The translations under genes were made by a program, and so were the position numbers. A stretch of 64,000 nt of DNA from Bacteroidales bacterium UBA5072 (GTDB lineage: Bacteria; Bacteroidota; Bacteroidia; Bacteroidales; UBA10428). The stretch covers positions 39,866 through 103,865 of the forward strand of contig DIAS01000126.1 in NCBI GenBank assembly GCA_002415855.1, given 5' to 3'. Of this stretch, positions 44,078 through 53,682 are shown one piece after another (the stretch's first letter is position 1; each line of letters starts with the position of its first letter). A model generated the notes under the pieces. That model ran no database searches. It was given only the letters and a program-made list of their open reading frames with translations, and had not been told where the DNA came from.

Positions 44078-45871
44078 TTATTCCACGATTACTAATTTAT
44101 CTTTCGGATATTTTACCGAATACCTGAGCACAAATTCTTTGGTCTCATTGGGCTTCAGTTGGATTTCCCAGGTAACCTCACCGGTATCTCTGTTCATTGC
44201 TCCACCGGCCAGATCAATTACTTCAACCTGTATTTCTTTGGTGGTGGAAACCGGGACCTGGTCAGTTACACGTGCCGTGATGGCATATGCTTTGTTGTTC
44301 CTGACGGTAATTTTCCAGGCCATGGATTCCTTTTTATTGGTTCCGATGAACTGGGTTTCGGAATATTCCTTCAGCTTTTCGCGCTTGATGCTGATGTTGT
44401 TGTCGATCCCAAAAGATAGTTCAAGGGTATCGCTGAATTGCCGCGTATTCAGCATGGAAGTGCCCACAAATGAGTTCTCGAGGTAAATATTTGCTTCTCC
44501 ATCCATGAGCTCTGCTTTGTACCAGTCGGGAATCCTGCCCACCAGAAATACGTTTTCAGCCAGTTTTGGCAGGGTCTGGTACTCATAGTCCGCTTTCAGC
44601 TCAGTCTGCCTGAAATTGATTGTATTGAGCTTGTTGTTCGACAGGATGGTCTGCGGAGCGTCAACGGTAAACTCATTGGAGGTTTCCCTTTTGGTAGTGA
44701 TGGTGATGGGTACGGACGATTTTTCCTCTTCACCCTTGGTGGTGATGACTACTACACCGTTTGCTCCCCTTGAACCATAGACGGAAGTAGCTGAGGCGTC
44801 CTTAAGTACATCAATCTGCCTGATGTTGTTCGGATCCAGGTAGGAAACATCGTCCTGTGGCACTCCATCAACCACATACAGGGGATTCCCTGTGCCCTTC
44901 AGGGAGGATATTCCCCTGACCATTACCGGACTGTTCTCTTCCATCACTTTGTCGTCAGCAATTGCAAGCCCTTCCGCCCTGCCGGATACAGCTCCCTGAA
45001 TCTGAGGATAATAAAACTGCAGGTAATAGGGGATCATTTCCGGGATCTGGGCCGACTGGTCGGTCTTTGCAGTGGAAAGTACCAGGTCCACTTCTTTCCA
45101 GTCAATCCCGGTGTTTTGCAGAATATTGGCCTTGTAATAGACTGTTAGGGGATTCTGGGTGCCGGTAAACCGGATATCATAAGCAGGATACCAGGAAGCC
45201 CCGTCGACCAGGTAACTGAAATCAATCCCGGCGGTATTGGCCTTTCTGGTATCAACTGTAATGATTATGGTGCCTGACGGAAGATCGGTCCTGTTGTTAA
45301 GGGTAATCAGCTGGTTATTCAATTTCGAAATCTCTTCGGAATAACCCCTGATTAAGCGTTGTCGTCTGAGAATCTCAAGGTTGCATGTTTCCAGGTTGCT
45401 GCCGTAAAGGACGTTCATGGTTTTGAAAACCTCGGGGTTTACAGGTTGGTCCTTACCCAGAATCACCTTGTTCGATTTCAGAAAATCGAGCTTGTCTGTC
45501 AATATCCTGATCCAGGTTTCTTCATCCTCGGTTTTTGCTTTCAGATCTTCCAGGTTGTCAGTGATCTTCTGTATTTCCTCACTTTTTCCCAGCTCATCGA
45601 GGTAATTATTCTGATGCTGCACACTGAGAATGACATAGGAGCCGTCGCCGTTTACCCGTATGCTTTTCTTGTTGATATAGGGTGAGAGATTTTTAAAATA
45701 CAGGATCATTTTCCCCTGCTGGAGGTCAAATTGTGCATGGTGTTCAATCTGGGCGCCACTTTTATACACGGTGACTTTGCCTATGGATGAAGGGATTGTT
45801 TTTTCAACCTGCGCTGTTATCACCAGGGCAAATATCAGATGAAGCAGGAACAGAAAGGTTATTTTCTTCAT
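44078..45871 (-). CDS. MuiA-type (DUF4139) protein with inserted SusC-like plug segment
   Basis: A 597-residue exported protein (signal peptide about 1-20). The DUF4140 N-terminal and DUF4139 domains are recognisable (TVYKSGAQIEHHAQFDLQQG, a coiled-coil stretch at about 95-190, DFSYLVDGASWYPAYDIR, and a final T-G-E-V-T-W-E-I-Q-L-K-P-N-E-T-K). Within DUF4139, residues about 316-380 are a TonB-receptor plug segment of SusC type: V-M-V-R-G, NPLYVVDGVPQDDV, I-D-V-L-K-D-A-S-A-T-S-V-Y-G-S-R-G-A-N-G and V-V-V-I-T-T-K-G. There is no barrel. The family is tied to surface polysaccharide phenotypes but has no known activity. Confidence 0.85.
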   Translation of the reverse strand: MKKITFLFLLHLIFALVITAQVEKTIPSSIGKVTVYKSGAQIEHHAQFDLQQGKMILYFKNLSPYINKKSIRVNGDGSYVILSVQHQNNYLDELGKSEEIQKITDNLEDLKAKTEDEETWIRILTDKLDFLKSNKVILGKDQPVNPEVFKTMNVLYGSNLETCNLEILRRQRLIRGYSEEISKLNNQLITLNNRTDLPSGTIIITVDTRKANTAGIDFSYLVDGASWYPAYDIRFTGTQNPLTVYYKANILQNTGIDWKEVDLVLSTAKTDQSAQIPEMIPYYLQFYYPQIQGAVSGRAEGLAIADDKVMEENSPVMVRGISSLKGTGNPLYVVDGVPQDDVSYLDPNNIRQIDVLKDASATSVYGSRGANGVVVITTKGEEEKSSVPITITTKRETSNEFTVDAPQTILSNNKLNTINFRQTELKADYEYQTLPKLAENVFLVGRIPDWYKAELMDGEANIYLENSFVGTSMLNTRQFSDTLELSFGIDNNISIKREKLKEYSETQFIGTNKKESMAWKITVRNNKAYAITARVTDQVPVSTTKEIQVEVIDLAGGAMNRDTGEVTWEIQLKPNETKEFVLRYSVKYPKDKLVIVE

Positions 45872-46024
45872 GGTATTGTAATTATGGCTAAATATAGTAA
45901 ATTATGTAGGCGAAATCCCCTTGTTTGTCTATTTTCTCCCCGGAATGTAATGACCCTCCTGTAGATTTACATATATTGCATATATTTATTTTTTCAAATT
46001 ATAACAACTTCTATAATTTAAAAT

Positions 46025-47431
46025 ATGAAAGAAAAATCAAGCAAAGGATTAAACCGTCGTGATTTCCTCGGGTTATCAGCTCTTGGACTGACCGGTCTTA
46101 CCATTCTTCCCAGTTATGTGATGAATGGTATACGTGTTGCGCCGAGTGATCGGGTTGTAATGGGTTTCATCAGCGGTGGACAGCAGGCAATCAACGATTT
46201 TTCGGGTTTTGCCAAAGTTCCCGGTGTACAGGTAGCTGCAATCTGCGATGTGGACAGCATGAAAATGCAACGGTTTAAGAAGCGTGCTGAAGCCTGGCAA
46301 TCTGCACAGGGTGTAGCACCCCGCTGCGATATGTATGAGCAGTACGAGCGGTTGCTCGACCGGATGGATATTGATGTTGTTGAGGTTTGTACTCCTGACC
46401 ACTGGCATGCACTGCAAACCATTCATGCCTGTCAGGCAGGTAAGGATGTTTATGTGCAAAAGCCTTTGTCATTCACCATCCAGGAAGCCTTAAAAATGAC
46501 TGATGTGGCCAATAAATGTAAAAGGATTGTTCAGGTGGGAAGCCAGCAGCGTTCGAGCAAGGAATTTCAGAAAGCCATTGAACTTGTCCAGAACGGTTCA
46601 ATCGGGCATATTGTAAAGATCTATGCCAAGGTAGGAGATCCCCCGAAACCCTTTGACCTGCCCGAGGTACCTGTTCCCGGTAATCTGAACTGGAACCTTT
46701 GGCTGGGGCCGCTCAATGATGCCAAAATTCATTATAATCCTGATCTGTGCCCTCCGATTTCTCTTGAACCCGAAGAAAGAGAAAAGTTGTGGGGTGCCTG
46801 GCGCTGGTATCGTGAAACCGGAAACGGATTCACCGCCGACTGGGGAGCTCATATGTTTGATATTGCCCAGGCAGCGATCGGTATGGATGGTTCAGGACCG
46901 GCGGTAATTACACCAAAGGGATACAAAGGACAGGCTTATCTGACCTTCAGGTACCTTAATGGTATTGAAATGACAGAACAAGCATACCTCGAGGATATGC
47001 CCAATGCCCAGGGGATTAAATTTATCGGTACTGATGGCTGGATTGAAGTAGCACGTGGCTACCTGGCCTGTTCCAAGGCTGATCTTGTACCCGCTGAGCT
47101 TGCAGGAAGACGTCCGAAAAACCTGACCCCTGAAGAACGCAAGAAAATGTTCGAAGAAATGCAGAAAGCTGCTGCCAAGGGTGGCGGAAGTTTTGAAATC
47201 AATTCGGGCCACATGCAGAATTTCATCGATTCGGTTCGTTCACGCCAGAAACCGATTGCTTCCATTGAGGTTGGTGCCAGCACAGCCATTCTTTGCTGCC
47301 TGGGGAATATGGCAACCGAATTAGGCCGTCCTGTGAACTGGAATCCTGCCACGCTGAGTTTTGGAACTGATACCGAAGCTGCAAACCACAGGCTCAACTG
47401 TTATGAGTACAGGAGACCTTACAAGTTGTAA
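46025..47431 (+). CDS. Gfo/Idh/MocA family oxidoreductase, Tat-exported
   Basis: A 468-residue NAD(P)-dependent oxidoreductase with a twin-arginine signal (L-N-R-R-D-F-L-G-L-S, then hydrophobic to about residue 33), so it folds with cofactor before export. The nucleotide-binding strand is M-G-F-I-S-G-G-Q-Q, the catalytic-region EKP motif reads V-Q-K-P-L-S-F-T, and a C-terminal substrate domain is present (NGFTADWGAHMFDIAQ). Exported members in Bacteroidota oxidise glycosides, some at C3. Upstream lie 153 AT-rich bases; a TATATTTA at 45981-45988 is a weak -7 candidate. Confidence 0.9.
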   Translation: MKEKSSKGLNRRDFLGLSALGLTGLTILPSYVMNGIRVAPSDRVVMGFISGGQQAINDFSGFAKVPGVQVAAICDVDSMKMQRFKKRAEAWQSAQGVAPRCDMYEQYERLLDRMDIDVVEVCTPDHWHALQTIHACQAGKDVYVQKPLSFTIQEALKMTDVANKCKRIVQVGSQQRSSKEFQKAIELVQNGSIGHIVKIYAKVGDPPKPFDLPEVPVPGNLNWNLWLGPLNDAKIHYNPDLCPPISLEPEEREKLWGAWRWYRETGNGFTADWGAHMFDIAQAAIGMDGSGPAVITPKGYKGQAYLTFRYLNGIEMTEQAYLEDMPNAQGIKFIGTDGWIEVARGYLACSKADLVPAELAGRRPKNLTPEERKKMFEEMQKAAAKGGGSFEINSGHMQNFIDSVRSRQKPIASIEVGASTAILCCLGNMATELGRPVNWNPATLSFGTDTEAANHRLNCYEYRRPYKL

Positions 47432-47455
47432 TTTATCATACTGATAAAATAGCAG

Positions 47456-47578
47456 AGAGGCTGTCTCAAAAGCAGGATAATGATCCTATTTCGACTCCGC
47501 TCAATATGACAATCAATTGATAACCAAATGTCAGACTGAGCGAAGTCGAAGTAGGTTACAGCATTTGAGACAGCCTCT
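47456..47578. repeat. Composite fold-back repeat between convergent genes
   Basis: Outer arms are perfect: AGAGGCTGTCTCAAA (47456-47470) pairs with 47564-47578. Inside, 47490-47511 (TTCGACTCCGCTCAATATG...) is inverted at 47529-47550 with 19 of 22 positions complementary. The whole 123-base unit can fold as one long hairpin. The right end touches the stop of the S28 gene, with T residues following, so it can work as a two-way terminator. The inner sequence, of the form CTTCGACT-CGCTCA, resembles dispersed short repeats in Bacteroidota chromosomes. Confidence 0.8.
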
Positions 47579-47579
47579 T

Positions 47580-48887
47580 TTATTTCAGCACTTCCAGTTC
47601 AACAGGGATGCCGGACATTTTCAGGAAGGTATCAGCAAAATCTCTTTGCATGTCTGCCGGCATATTCCTTACCCGGGCAGCAAAATGGTTGGCTCCCGGA
47701 ACCATGTAAAGCCTGGAGTTGACTTTTTCTGTAACATTTACCCGGCAGGCTGACCATGTGTCCCTGTCTCCGTAAATGTAAATAAAATTATCCCCGTGCT
47801 CTGCAAGCCATGAGCTGATCCTGTCCATCAGGGAACTGTCAAATGATCGATAGGTTAATGATTTTGGCGGAAAGCTCCCGGAAGGATTGTCCGTATCGAT
47901 GTAATGCAGGTATTTCCTGAACGGTCTGGCATCATAACCGTAATATCCACCCTCGGTCACTGATTGATAAAAATGCACCCTGTTATCCTGCAGTTCCTTA
48001 TCTGCAAAGGATTCCAGGTCGATTATGTCAAGCAGGTGACTGACATATTCATCAGTGGATTTCCCGAGGGGAATGTCGCTGCACGATTTATACCCGACCT
48101 GCCAGAATGAAAATGGGTATTCCAGCACCGTGTATTCGAAAGCTTTGCCAATGCTCCCCAGGTAACCGAATTCAAGTCTCCGCCCCCTGGCGTACCACTG
48201 CAGCCTGTCAAGTACTTCTTTTTCGTGCTTTAACAGGTAAACCTGAAAGTCGAAGATCCGGTTGTGACATTCATCTGTGCCGATCGTGTCTAAAAAATCA
48301 TAGATCCTCTTGTCTTCAAGGCCATCAATGATAGGGGCTACGTAAGGCACAGAAACCTCCACATCTTCAGGATAGTAATATTTGTAAATGATAGCCGTTT
48401 GACCTCCTCTGCTGATCCCTGTGCTGAACCACTTCCCGGTATATAATTCCTTAAAAAGCCGGTTTATACGATGCAGATCAGCAGCAACCTGCTCATAGGT
48501 AAGGTACTCCCAGGGCAGGGAGTCGGGAGCTGATTGACCGTAAAACCGGTACTCAATGTTAAGCTCATTGGCATGCAGCATCCGTACCAGTTCGTTCCTG
48601 GCCTTGTATAAAGCATACCCGTTTATATTCATTACCGTAGGACTTTCGAAACCTTTGTGGGTAAGGAGGACCTGCTGACCAAAACTCCCTTTTTCGGGAT
48701 GCTGATGGTCCAGGGGTTGCCGGATTGTCAGTGCGTACTGCAGTATGGGCTCCCCGGGTTTGGAAGTCTTTTTAAAGGTCACATCCGGCAGATTGAACAA
48801 AGCCTGTTCCAGCAAAGATTCATCAGTCTGTGCTGAACCGGATAGCAGGCTAAGGAGGCTGAATAACAGGATGTAAAGTGTTCTCAT
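47580..48887 (-). CDS. S28 family serine peptidase (prolyl aminopeptidase-like)
   Basis: A 435-residue secreted alpha/beta-hydrolase peptidase (signal peptide about 1-20, ending S-G-S-A-Q). Family features: R-Q-P-L-D-H-Q-H-P, IEYRFYGQSAPDSLPW, nucleophile in KWFSTGISRGGQTA, Asp in IYGDRDTWSACRV and His in VPGANHFAARV. S28-type enzymes of Bacteroidota release tri- or tetrapeptides after proline. The frame extends to 48974 but the ATG at 48887 starts the signal peptide. It is divergent from the DUF5686 gene. Confidence 0.9.
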   Translation of the reverse strand: MRTLYILLFSLLSLLSGSAQTDESLLEQALFNLPDVTFKKTSKPGEPILQYALTIRQPLDHQHPEKGSFGQQVLLTHKGFESPTVMNINGYALYKARNELVRMLHANELNIEYRFYGQSAPDSLPWEYLTYEQVAADLHRINRLFKELYTGKWFSTGISRGGQTAIIYKYYYPEDVEVSVPYVAPIIDGLEDKRIYDFLDTIGTDECHNRIFDFQVYLLKHEKEVLDRLQWYARGRRLEFGYLGSIGKAFEYTVLEYPFSFWQVGYKSCSDIPLGKSTDEYVSHLLDIIDLESFADKELQDNRVHFYQSVTEGGYYGYDARPFRKYLHYIDTDNPSGSFPPKSLTYRSFDSSLMDRISSWLAEHGDNFIYIYGDRDTWSACRVNVTEKVNSRLYMVPGANHFAARVRNMPADMQRDFADTFLKMSGIPVELEVLK

Positions 48888-49012
48888 ACCGGCAAGGGAT
48901 TGGTATTGATGTGATTTATAGCGGCAATTTATATTAATTTCTTGAAGAAAGGTATGACCTTTGTAACAAAACAACTGTTGAATCGTCCCATTGTCATAAA
49001 AACCTGTTGCTG

Positions 49013-51664
49013 ATGCGTTCTATTTCACCCCGAATTCCCTTTTTAGTCATTGCATCCGTTATTACCATTACCAGTTTTCCTCAGAGCCTGAAAGGACGCC
49101 TGACGGACAGGAAAGATCTCCCGGTGCCCTACGCTGCGGTTTATGATGAAACAACCTATGTCGGAACCACCAGCAATGCAGATGGCTTTTATGATCTTAA
49201 GCTGGAACCCGGGAAGCATTCCATCGTGTTTAAAGCCATGGGTTACTTTCAGGTCCGGAAACAAATCACAACAGCTGACCAGACGATCACCCTCAATATT
49301 CAGCTTGACGAGCAGGCAATTCAGGTAAAGGAGGTGGTGATAACCCCGGGGAAGGAAGACCCTGCTTACCCCATCATGCGAAAAGTGATAGGCCTTGCCC
49401 CCTACCATCTGAACCAGGTAAAGGAGTACACTGCGGATGTTTATCTCAGGGGCACCATCCATTTGATCAGTATTCCCAAGATCATTGCAAAACATACTGA
49501 AATCAACGGGCAAAAGAACGTATTGAAAAGCGGTGATGTATTTTTGCAGGAATCCATTAACCAGATACAGTTCCATGCCCCCGACAAATATGATCAGCAA
49601 GTTATATCCTTTCACAGCACATTCCCCGGAGAAAATGAGGATGTGAATCCGATGGGATTCATCCGGGCAAGCTTTTATCAGCCGAAAATAGATGAATTTA
49701 TTTCTCCACTGGCACCCAATGCATTCAGCTTTTATACTTACCGCTATGAGGGTTTCTTTGATGAAGGGAAAAATGTAATTTTTAAAATAAAGGTTACACC
49801 CAAACGCAACAGCCAGCAGTTGATGAAGGGATACCTTTATGTGGTTGATAAACTCTGGTGTTTACATTCGGCAGATGCTTCCGTGCATATGTTCTTCGGT
49901 GATCTGAGCTACAAAACAATATATTCACCTGTTAAGAGCAATGCCTGGCTTCCCATCAGCTACCAGTTTTATGTAAACGCTGCAATCATGGGCATTAAGG
50001 CTGATTATAAGTACGCCAGTTCGGTGAAATTTCAACAGGTAGTGCTGAATGAAAAAAACACCGTGGAGTCGCTCAGGAATAAAGAACCCGAGATGAAAGA
50101 AGAAGCACAAAAAGCTGCAGCTACTGATCCTAAAAAAATAAAAACGCACCAGGAGATTGAGGCGCTGATGACGAAGGAGGAACTGACCAACCGGGATATG
50201 GTAAAACTGGCGAACCTCATGGCCAAAGAGGCACCTGAGGACTCCGCCAGGGAGAAGTCCCTTGAAATAAAGTCAAACGAGGCAAAGGTCACTGTTGAGA
50301 AAGACGCCCTCAAAAAGGACACGGCGTATTGGAATTCCATGCGACCGATTCCTCTAACTTCTGTTGAGGCATTAATACCCGGGGTTAAAGACAGCACGCT
50401 GGTCCATCCGAAGGACACAATTCCTGCCGGGGATTCAGCCAGCACCAAAAAGACGCCGAAGAAAATTGCCAGGGTTGCCAACTTCATCACAAACGGCGCA
50501 GGATTTTGGGCTTTCGATTCGACCCTGCGAATCAATTACGAGGGGCTCATCGGGATTAAAAAGGTAGATTTTAATACGGTTGATGGCTTTATATTCAGGC
50601 AAACCTTTGGTCTTGAGCAGCGAATTGACTCTGTGCACAAACTGGGGATCAACCCCGGTATTGCCTATGCTTTCAGCAGAGAAAGGGTGATGTGGTGGAC
50701 GGATGTACGGTATGGCTATTCTCCTATGCGGGGAGGGCAATTGCACTTCCATATCGGAAGCGAATCAGCCGATTATAATTCCGAGACGGGCATTAATTCT
50801 ACCATCAATTCACTTGCCTCCTTGTTCTTCAGGCGCAACTACATGAAGCTGTACCAGCAAAACCAGGCGTACCTCTCCAATTACATTGATCTGGCAAACG
50901 GACTGAACCTGAGTGTAAAGGTAGGATACCTGACTGCCCAGCCTTTATCAAACCATTCGGATTATTCCTTCTTTTATGCGGAGGAAAGGGAGTATTCACC
51001 GAATGTACCCAGTGATGATCCTGAGAAGGTAGCACGAAATGTATACCACGAGGAGGCATACTGGGATGCCAGGCTGGAATTCACCCCACAGTATTACTAC
51101 AGGGTCTGGGGCGGGCGGAAACATTACCAGTACTCAAAATACCCGACCTTTTTCCTGCGCAACAGAATGGCCATTCCGGGCATTGTCAACAGCACGGCAG
51201 ATTATGACCTGCTCGAGGTTGGAGCCAGGTATAAGAAAGAATGGGGCATGATGCATGCTTTTTCATGGAATGTCAAAGGCGGGTTCTTTCTGAACCATAA
51301 AAACCTGTACCTGATGGATGACAAGTATTTCAACAATCAGTATCTACCGATAGTATTCGGTAACACAGAAGATGCGTTCCGGTTAATACCTTATTACGAT
51401 AACTCGGTCACCCAATACTTTGGTGAAGCACATGTTAAGTTCACTACGCCTTATCTGCTGATCAAATACATCCCGTTTTTAAGCAACAAGCTGTGGTGTG
51501 AAAACCTTCTCCTGAATTACCAGAAGATCCCGGAACATCAATATTACTGGGAGATCGGATACAGCATCAGCCAGATCTACATGATAGGAAGTATTGGCAT
51601 ATTTGCAGGATTCAAAGGGATTTCCTATCAGAATTACGGGGTACAGGTATCGATTGACTTTTAA
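49013..51664 (+). CDS. DUF5686 / carboxypeptidase-regulatory-like outer-membrane protein
   Basis: An 883-residue protein with a signal peptide, then a carboxypeptidase-regulatory-like domain (about 25-110; LKGRLTDRKDLPVPYAAVYD, LEPGKHSIVFKAMGY) of the kind found in front of TonB receptors, and the DUF5686 region to the C-terminus. The last 350 residues have the alternating aromatic pattern of an outer-membrane barrel and end in aromatic Phe (Q-V-S-I-D-F). A lysine-rich, probably disordered stretch lies around 340-480. Function unknown. Its stop overlaps that of the convergent nucleotidase by four bases. ATG 49013 is preferred to a TTG six bases earlier. Confidence 0.85.
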   Translation: MRSISPRIPFLVIASVITITSFPQSLKGRLTDRKDLPVPYAAVYDETTYVGTTSNADGFYDLKLEPGKHSIVFKAMGYFQVRKQITTADQTITLNIQLDEQAIQVKEVVITPGKEDPAYPIMRKVIGLAPYHLNQVKEYTADVYLRGTIHLISIPKIIAKHTEINGQKNVLKSGDVFLQESINQIQFHAPDKYDQQVISFHSTFPGENEDVNPMGFIRASFYQPKIDEFISPLAPNAFSFYTYRYEGFFDEGKNVIFKIKVTPKRNSQQLMKGYLYVVDKLWCLHSADASVHMFFGDLSYKTIYSPVKSNAWLPISYQFYVNAAIMGIKADYKYASSVKFQQVVLNEKNTVESLRNKEPEMKEEAQKAAATDPKKIKTHQEIEALMTKEELTNRDMVKLANLMAKEAPEDSAREKSLEIKSNEAKVTVEKDALKKDTAYWNSMRPIPLTSVEALIPGVKDSTLVHPKDTIPAGDSASTKKTPKKIARVANFITNGAGFWAFDSTLRINYEGLIGIKKVDFNTVDGFIFRQTFGLEQRIDSVHKLGINPGIAYAFSRERVMWWTDVRYGYSPMRGGQLHFHIGSESADYNSETGINSTINSLASLFFRRNYMKLYQQNQAYLSNYIDLANGLNLSVKVGYLTAQPLSNHSDYSFFYAEEREYSPNVPSDDPEKVARNVYHEEAYWDARLEFTPQYYYRVWGGRKHYQYSKYPTFFLRNRMAIPGIVNSTADYDLLEVGARYKKEWGMMHAFSWNVKGGFFLNHKNLYLMDDKYFNNQYLPIVFGNTEDAFRLIPYYDNSVTQYFGEAHVKFTTPYLLIKYIPFLSNKLWCENLLLNYQKIPEHQYYWEIGYSISQIYMIGSIGIFAGFKGISYQNYGVQVSIDF

Positions 51665-52179
51665 ACCAACAGGTCAAGAACTTCCTGCCACGAATGTACC
51701 CGGACATGGTTCTTTTCGGGGAGACCATCATTATGGGGCTGTGTGAACAGGATGGTCCTTCCGGAAAAGCTGTCGAGGTTCTTGAAGTGATCATCGATCA
51801 TGATATCTCCGTGAATAATGGCTTTTGAGCCACAGAATACCATCTGCTTCCAGCTCAGGAAGGGGAAGTGTTCCTGAAGCCAATCGTATTTCTCCTGCAG
51901 GCTCTGCGGAAACTCGGTTGCTGAAGACACTACAAATAAATCATATTGTGCATTCAGCTCCTTCAGGGCAGGAATGCTTCCGGGTATCACAGGGGCATCT
52001 CTGAAAAAACCCCTGGTAAAAAGATATTCTCTGAGATTCCTAAAGACCTCGGATTCAGATTTGCCTTTAAGATCCTCACAGGACCTTTTTATACCCGATT
52101 CGGATGCTTCAAATCTTGCATATTGTGCATAAATATCCGCTATAACCCCATCCATGTCTATGATTAATCTTAGAGCCAT
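51661..52179 (-). CDS. 5'(3')-deoxyribonucleotidase, NT5C type
   Basis: A 172-residue HAD-superfamily enzyme with motif I IIDMDGVIAD (both catalytic aspartates), motif II F-V-V-S-S-A-T, Lys in G-S-K-A-I-I and motif IV MIDDHFKNL. These fit the NT5C deoxyribonucleotidase family, which dephosphorylates (d)NMPs. Convergent with the DUF5686 gene, sharing stop-codon bases. Confidence 0.88.
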   Translation of the reverse strand: MALRLIIDMDGVIADIYAQYARFEASESGIKRSCEDLKGKSESEVFRNLREYLFTRGFFRDAPVIPGSIPALKELNAQYDLFVVSSATEFPQSLQEKYDWLQEHFPFLSWKQMVFCGSKAIIHGDIMIDDHFKNLDSFSGRTILFTQPHNDGLPEKNHVRVHSWQEVLDLLV

Positions 52180-52210
52180 GCCAAATGTTTTTATTGAATC
52201 CTAAAAGTAA

Positions 52211-52218
52211 TACTTTTG
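52211..52218 (+). promoter_or_regulatory. -7 element of the histidine kinase promoter
   Basis: TACTTTTG matches TAnnTTTG and lies 18 bases before the ATG at 52237. At the right distance upstream (52188-52191) is TTTT, one base off TTTG. Confidence 0.55.
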
Positions 52219-52236
52219 TCACTTCATATCATTTGG

Positions 52237-53658
52237 ATGAATCAGCAAAATAAAGTTTGGAGCAATATTGGCTGGAATATCTATTACATGGTATTCTTCG
52301 GAATTTTATCCTATATCCTTGGCATAATAAAATTTACTATGCCGGGAGTGGAAGGTAATGTAAGCGATCTGCGGGAGATTCCCTTGCTCATCAGCGTTTT
52401 TTATATCACCAATCCTTTCTATACGCTTGGATCAGCTTTAATCTCTGCGCTTGGAACACCTCCGGATGGGTCTTTCCTTTCATCCTTTCTGATGCATGCT
52501 ATCCCCCTTCTGGTAACCTGGTACTTTTATTATAACCTGAGAAAATTGAATTACGGGAATATCATCCAGGGATTAATCTGGGTGATCTTTACACTGGTAT
52601 ATTACCTGGTTTTGTTACTTCCTTTACTGATTATAACAAACCTGGCATTCGGACTTAACACGGATAAAAACCCAATTGATTTCTACTTTGAGCTTATCAG
52701 TTCAATTCGGTTTGAGATTGTTGCATCTGCATTAGTTTCCGCTTTATTTCTTGTTCAGTTTGAAATCAGGAATACACTTCAAGATCACCTGGCCAATCTT
52801 GAGAATCTCGTTAAAGAACGTACGCAAGAGCTGGCAATAGCCAATGATGCATTAATCCTGAGGAATCAAGAGCTGAATCAGCAAAAGGATGAATTGGCAA
52901 TAACCCTGGGTAATCTGAAGGAAACGCAAGGCCTGCTCATTCAGTCAGAAAAAATGGCTTCACTGGGCACCCTGACTGCAGGAGTCGCCCATGAAATAAA
53001 TAATCCACTCAATTTTATCCATGGCGGCAATCAAATTCTGATGGACCTGGAATCACAATTAAAAAACAGTCTCACTGATGAAACAAGGGACATGTATTCA
53101 AGCGCAACCTCCATGATTCAGACCGGATTTGAAAGGACTTCAGAAATCATCCAGTCATTAATGGCATTTTCCTACAGGGACAAATCAGTTCTGATTCCAT
53201 CGAATATCAACCAAATTATTGATAACACGCTTTTGTTCCTGGGCAACAAGATTACGCCTGATATCGTGATACACAAATACTATCACCTTCAGGAAGAGGT
53301 GCCTGTGTTCAAAGGCAGGATACACCAGGTTCTTTTAAATATTGTTGACAATGCCATATATGCCGTACTGGAAAATGACGAAACCAAAACAAAAGAAATA
53401 TTCATCCGCACTGAAAAATTAAGCAATCATGCCGTTATCAGGATCTCCAACAATGGAGCAATGATCCCTGAGGAGCATCTGAAGCAGGTTTTTGATCCTT
53501 TTTTTACCACCAAGGAACCTGGAAAGGGCACGGGTTTGGGATTGTCAATATGTTATTCCCTGATACAGGAACACCAGGGAACCATTCGGGTAGAAAATGC
53601 TGAGAATGAGGTAGCTTTTACAATCGAGATCCCGTTGGATGTGCCTCATCAGGTTTAA
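52237..53658 (+). CDS. Membrane sensor histidine kinase
   Basis: A 473-residue kinase. About five hydrophobic segments occupy residues 10-180, followed by a coiled coil (about 185-245) and the HisKA domain with phosphoacceptor His in GVAHEINNPLNF. The HATPase domain has the N-box V-L-L-N-I-V-D-N-A-I, and G-boxes F-F-T-T-K-E-P-G-K-G-T-G-L-G-L-S. There is no extracellular sensor domain and no receiver domain, and no response regulator is adjacent, so its partner is elsewhere. ATG 52237 is chosen; a TTG at 52216 overlaps the -7 element. Confidence 0.92.
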   Translation: MNQQNKVWSNIGWNIYYMVFFGILSYILGIIKFTMPGVEGNVSDLREIPLLISVFYITNPFYTLGSALISALGTPPDGSFLSSFLMHAIPLLVTWYFYYNLRKLNYGNIIQGLIWVIFTLVYYLVLLLPLLIITNLAFGLNTDKNPIDFYFELISSIRFEIVASALVSALFLVQFEIRNTLQDHLANLENLVKERTQELAIANDALILRNQELNQQKDELAITLGNLKETQGLLIQSEKMASLGTLTAGVAHEINNPLNFIHGGNQILMDLESQLKNSLTDETRDMYSSATSMIQTGFERTSEIIQSLMAFSYRDKSVLIPSNINQIIDNTLLFLGNKITPDIVIHKYYHLQEEVPVFKGRIHQVLLNIVDNAIYAVLENDETKTKEIFIRTEKLSNHAVIRISNNGAMIPEEHLKQVFDPFFTTKEPGKGTGLGLSICYSLIQEHQGTIRVENAENEVAFTIEIPLDVPHQV

Positions 53659-53682
53659 AGACCTGTCAGGACTCCGGAACAA

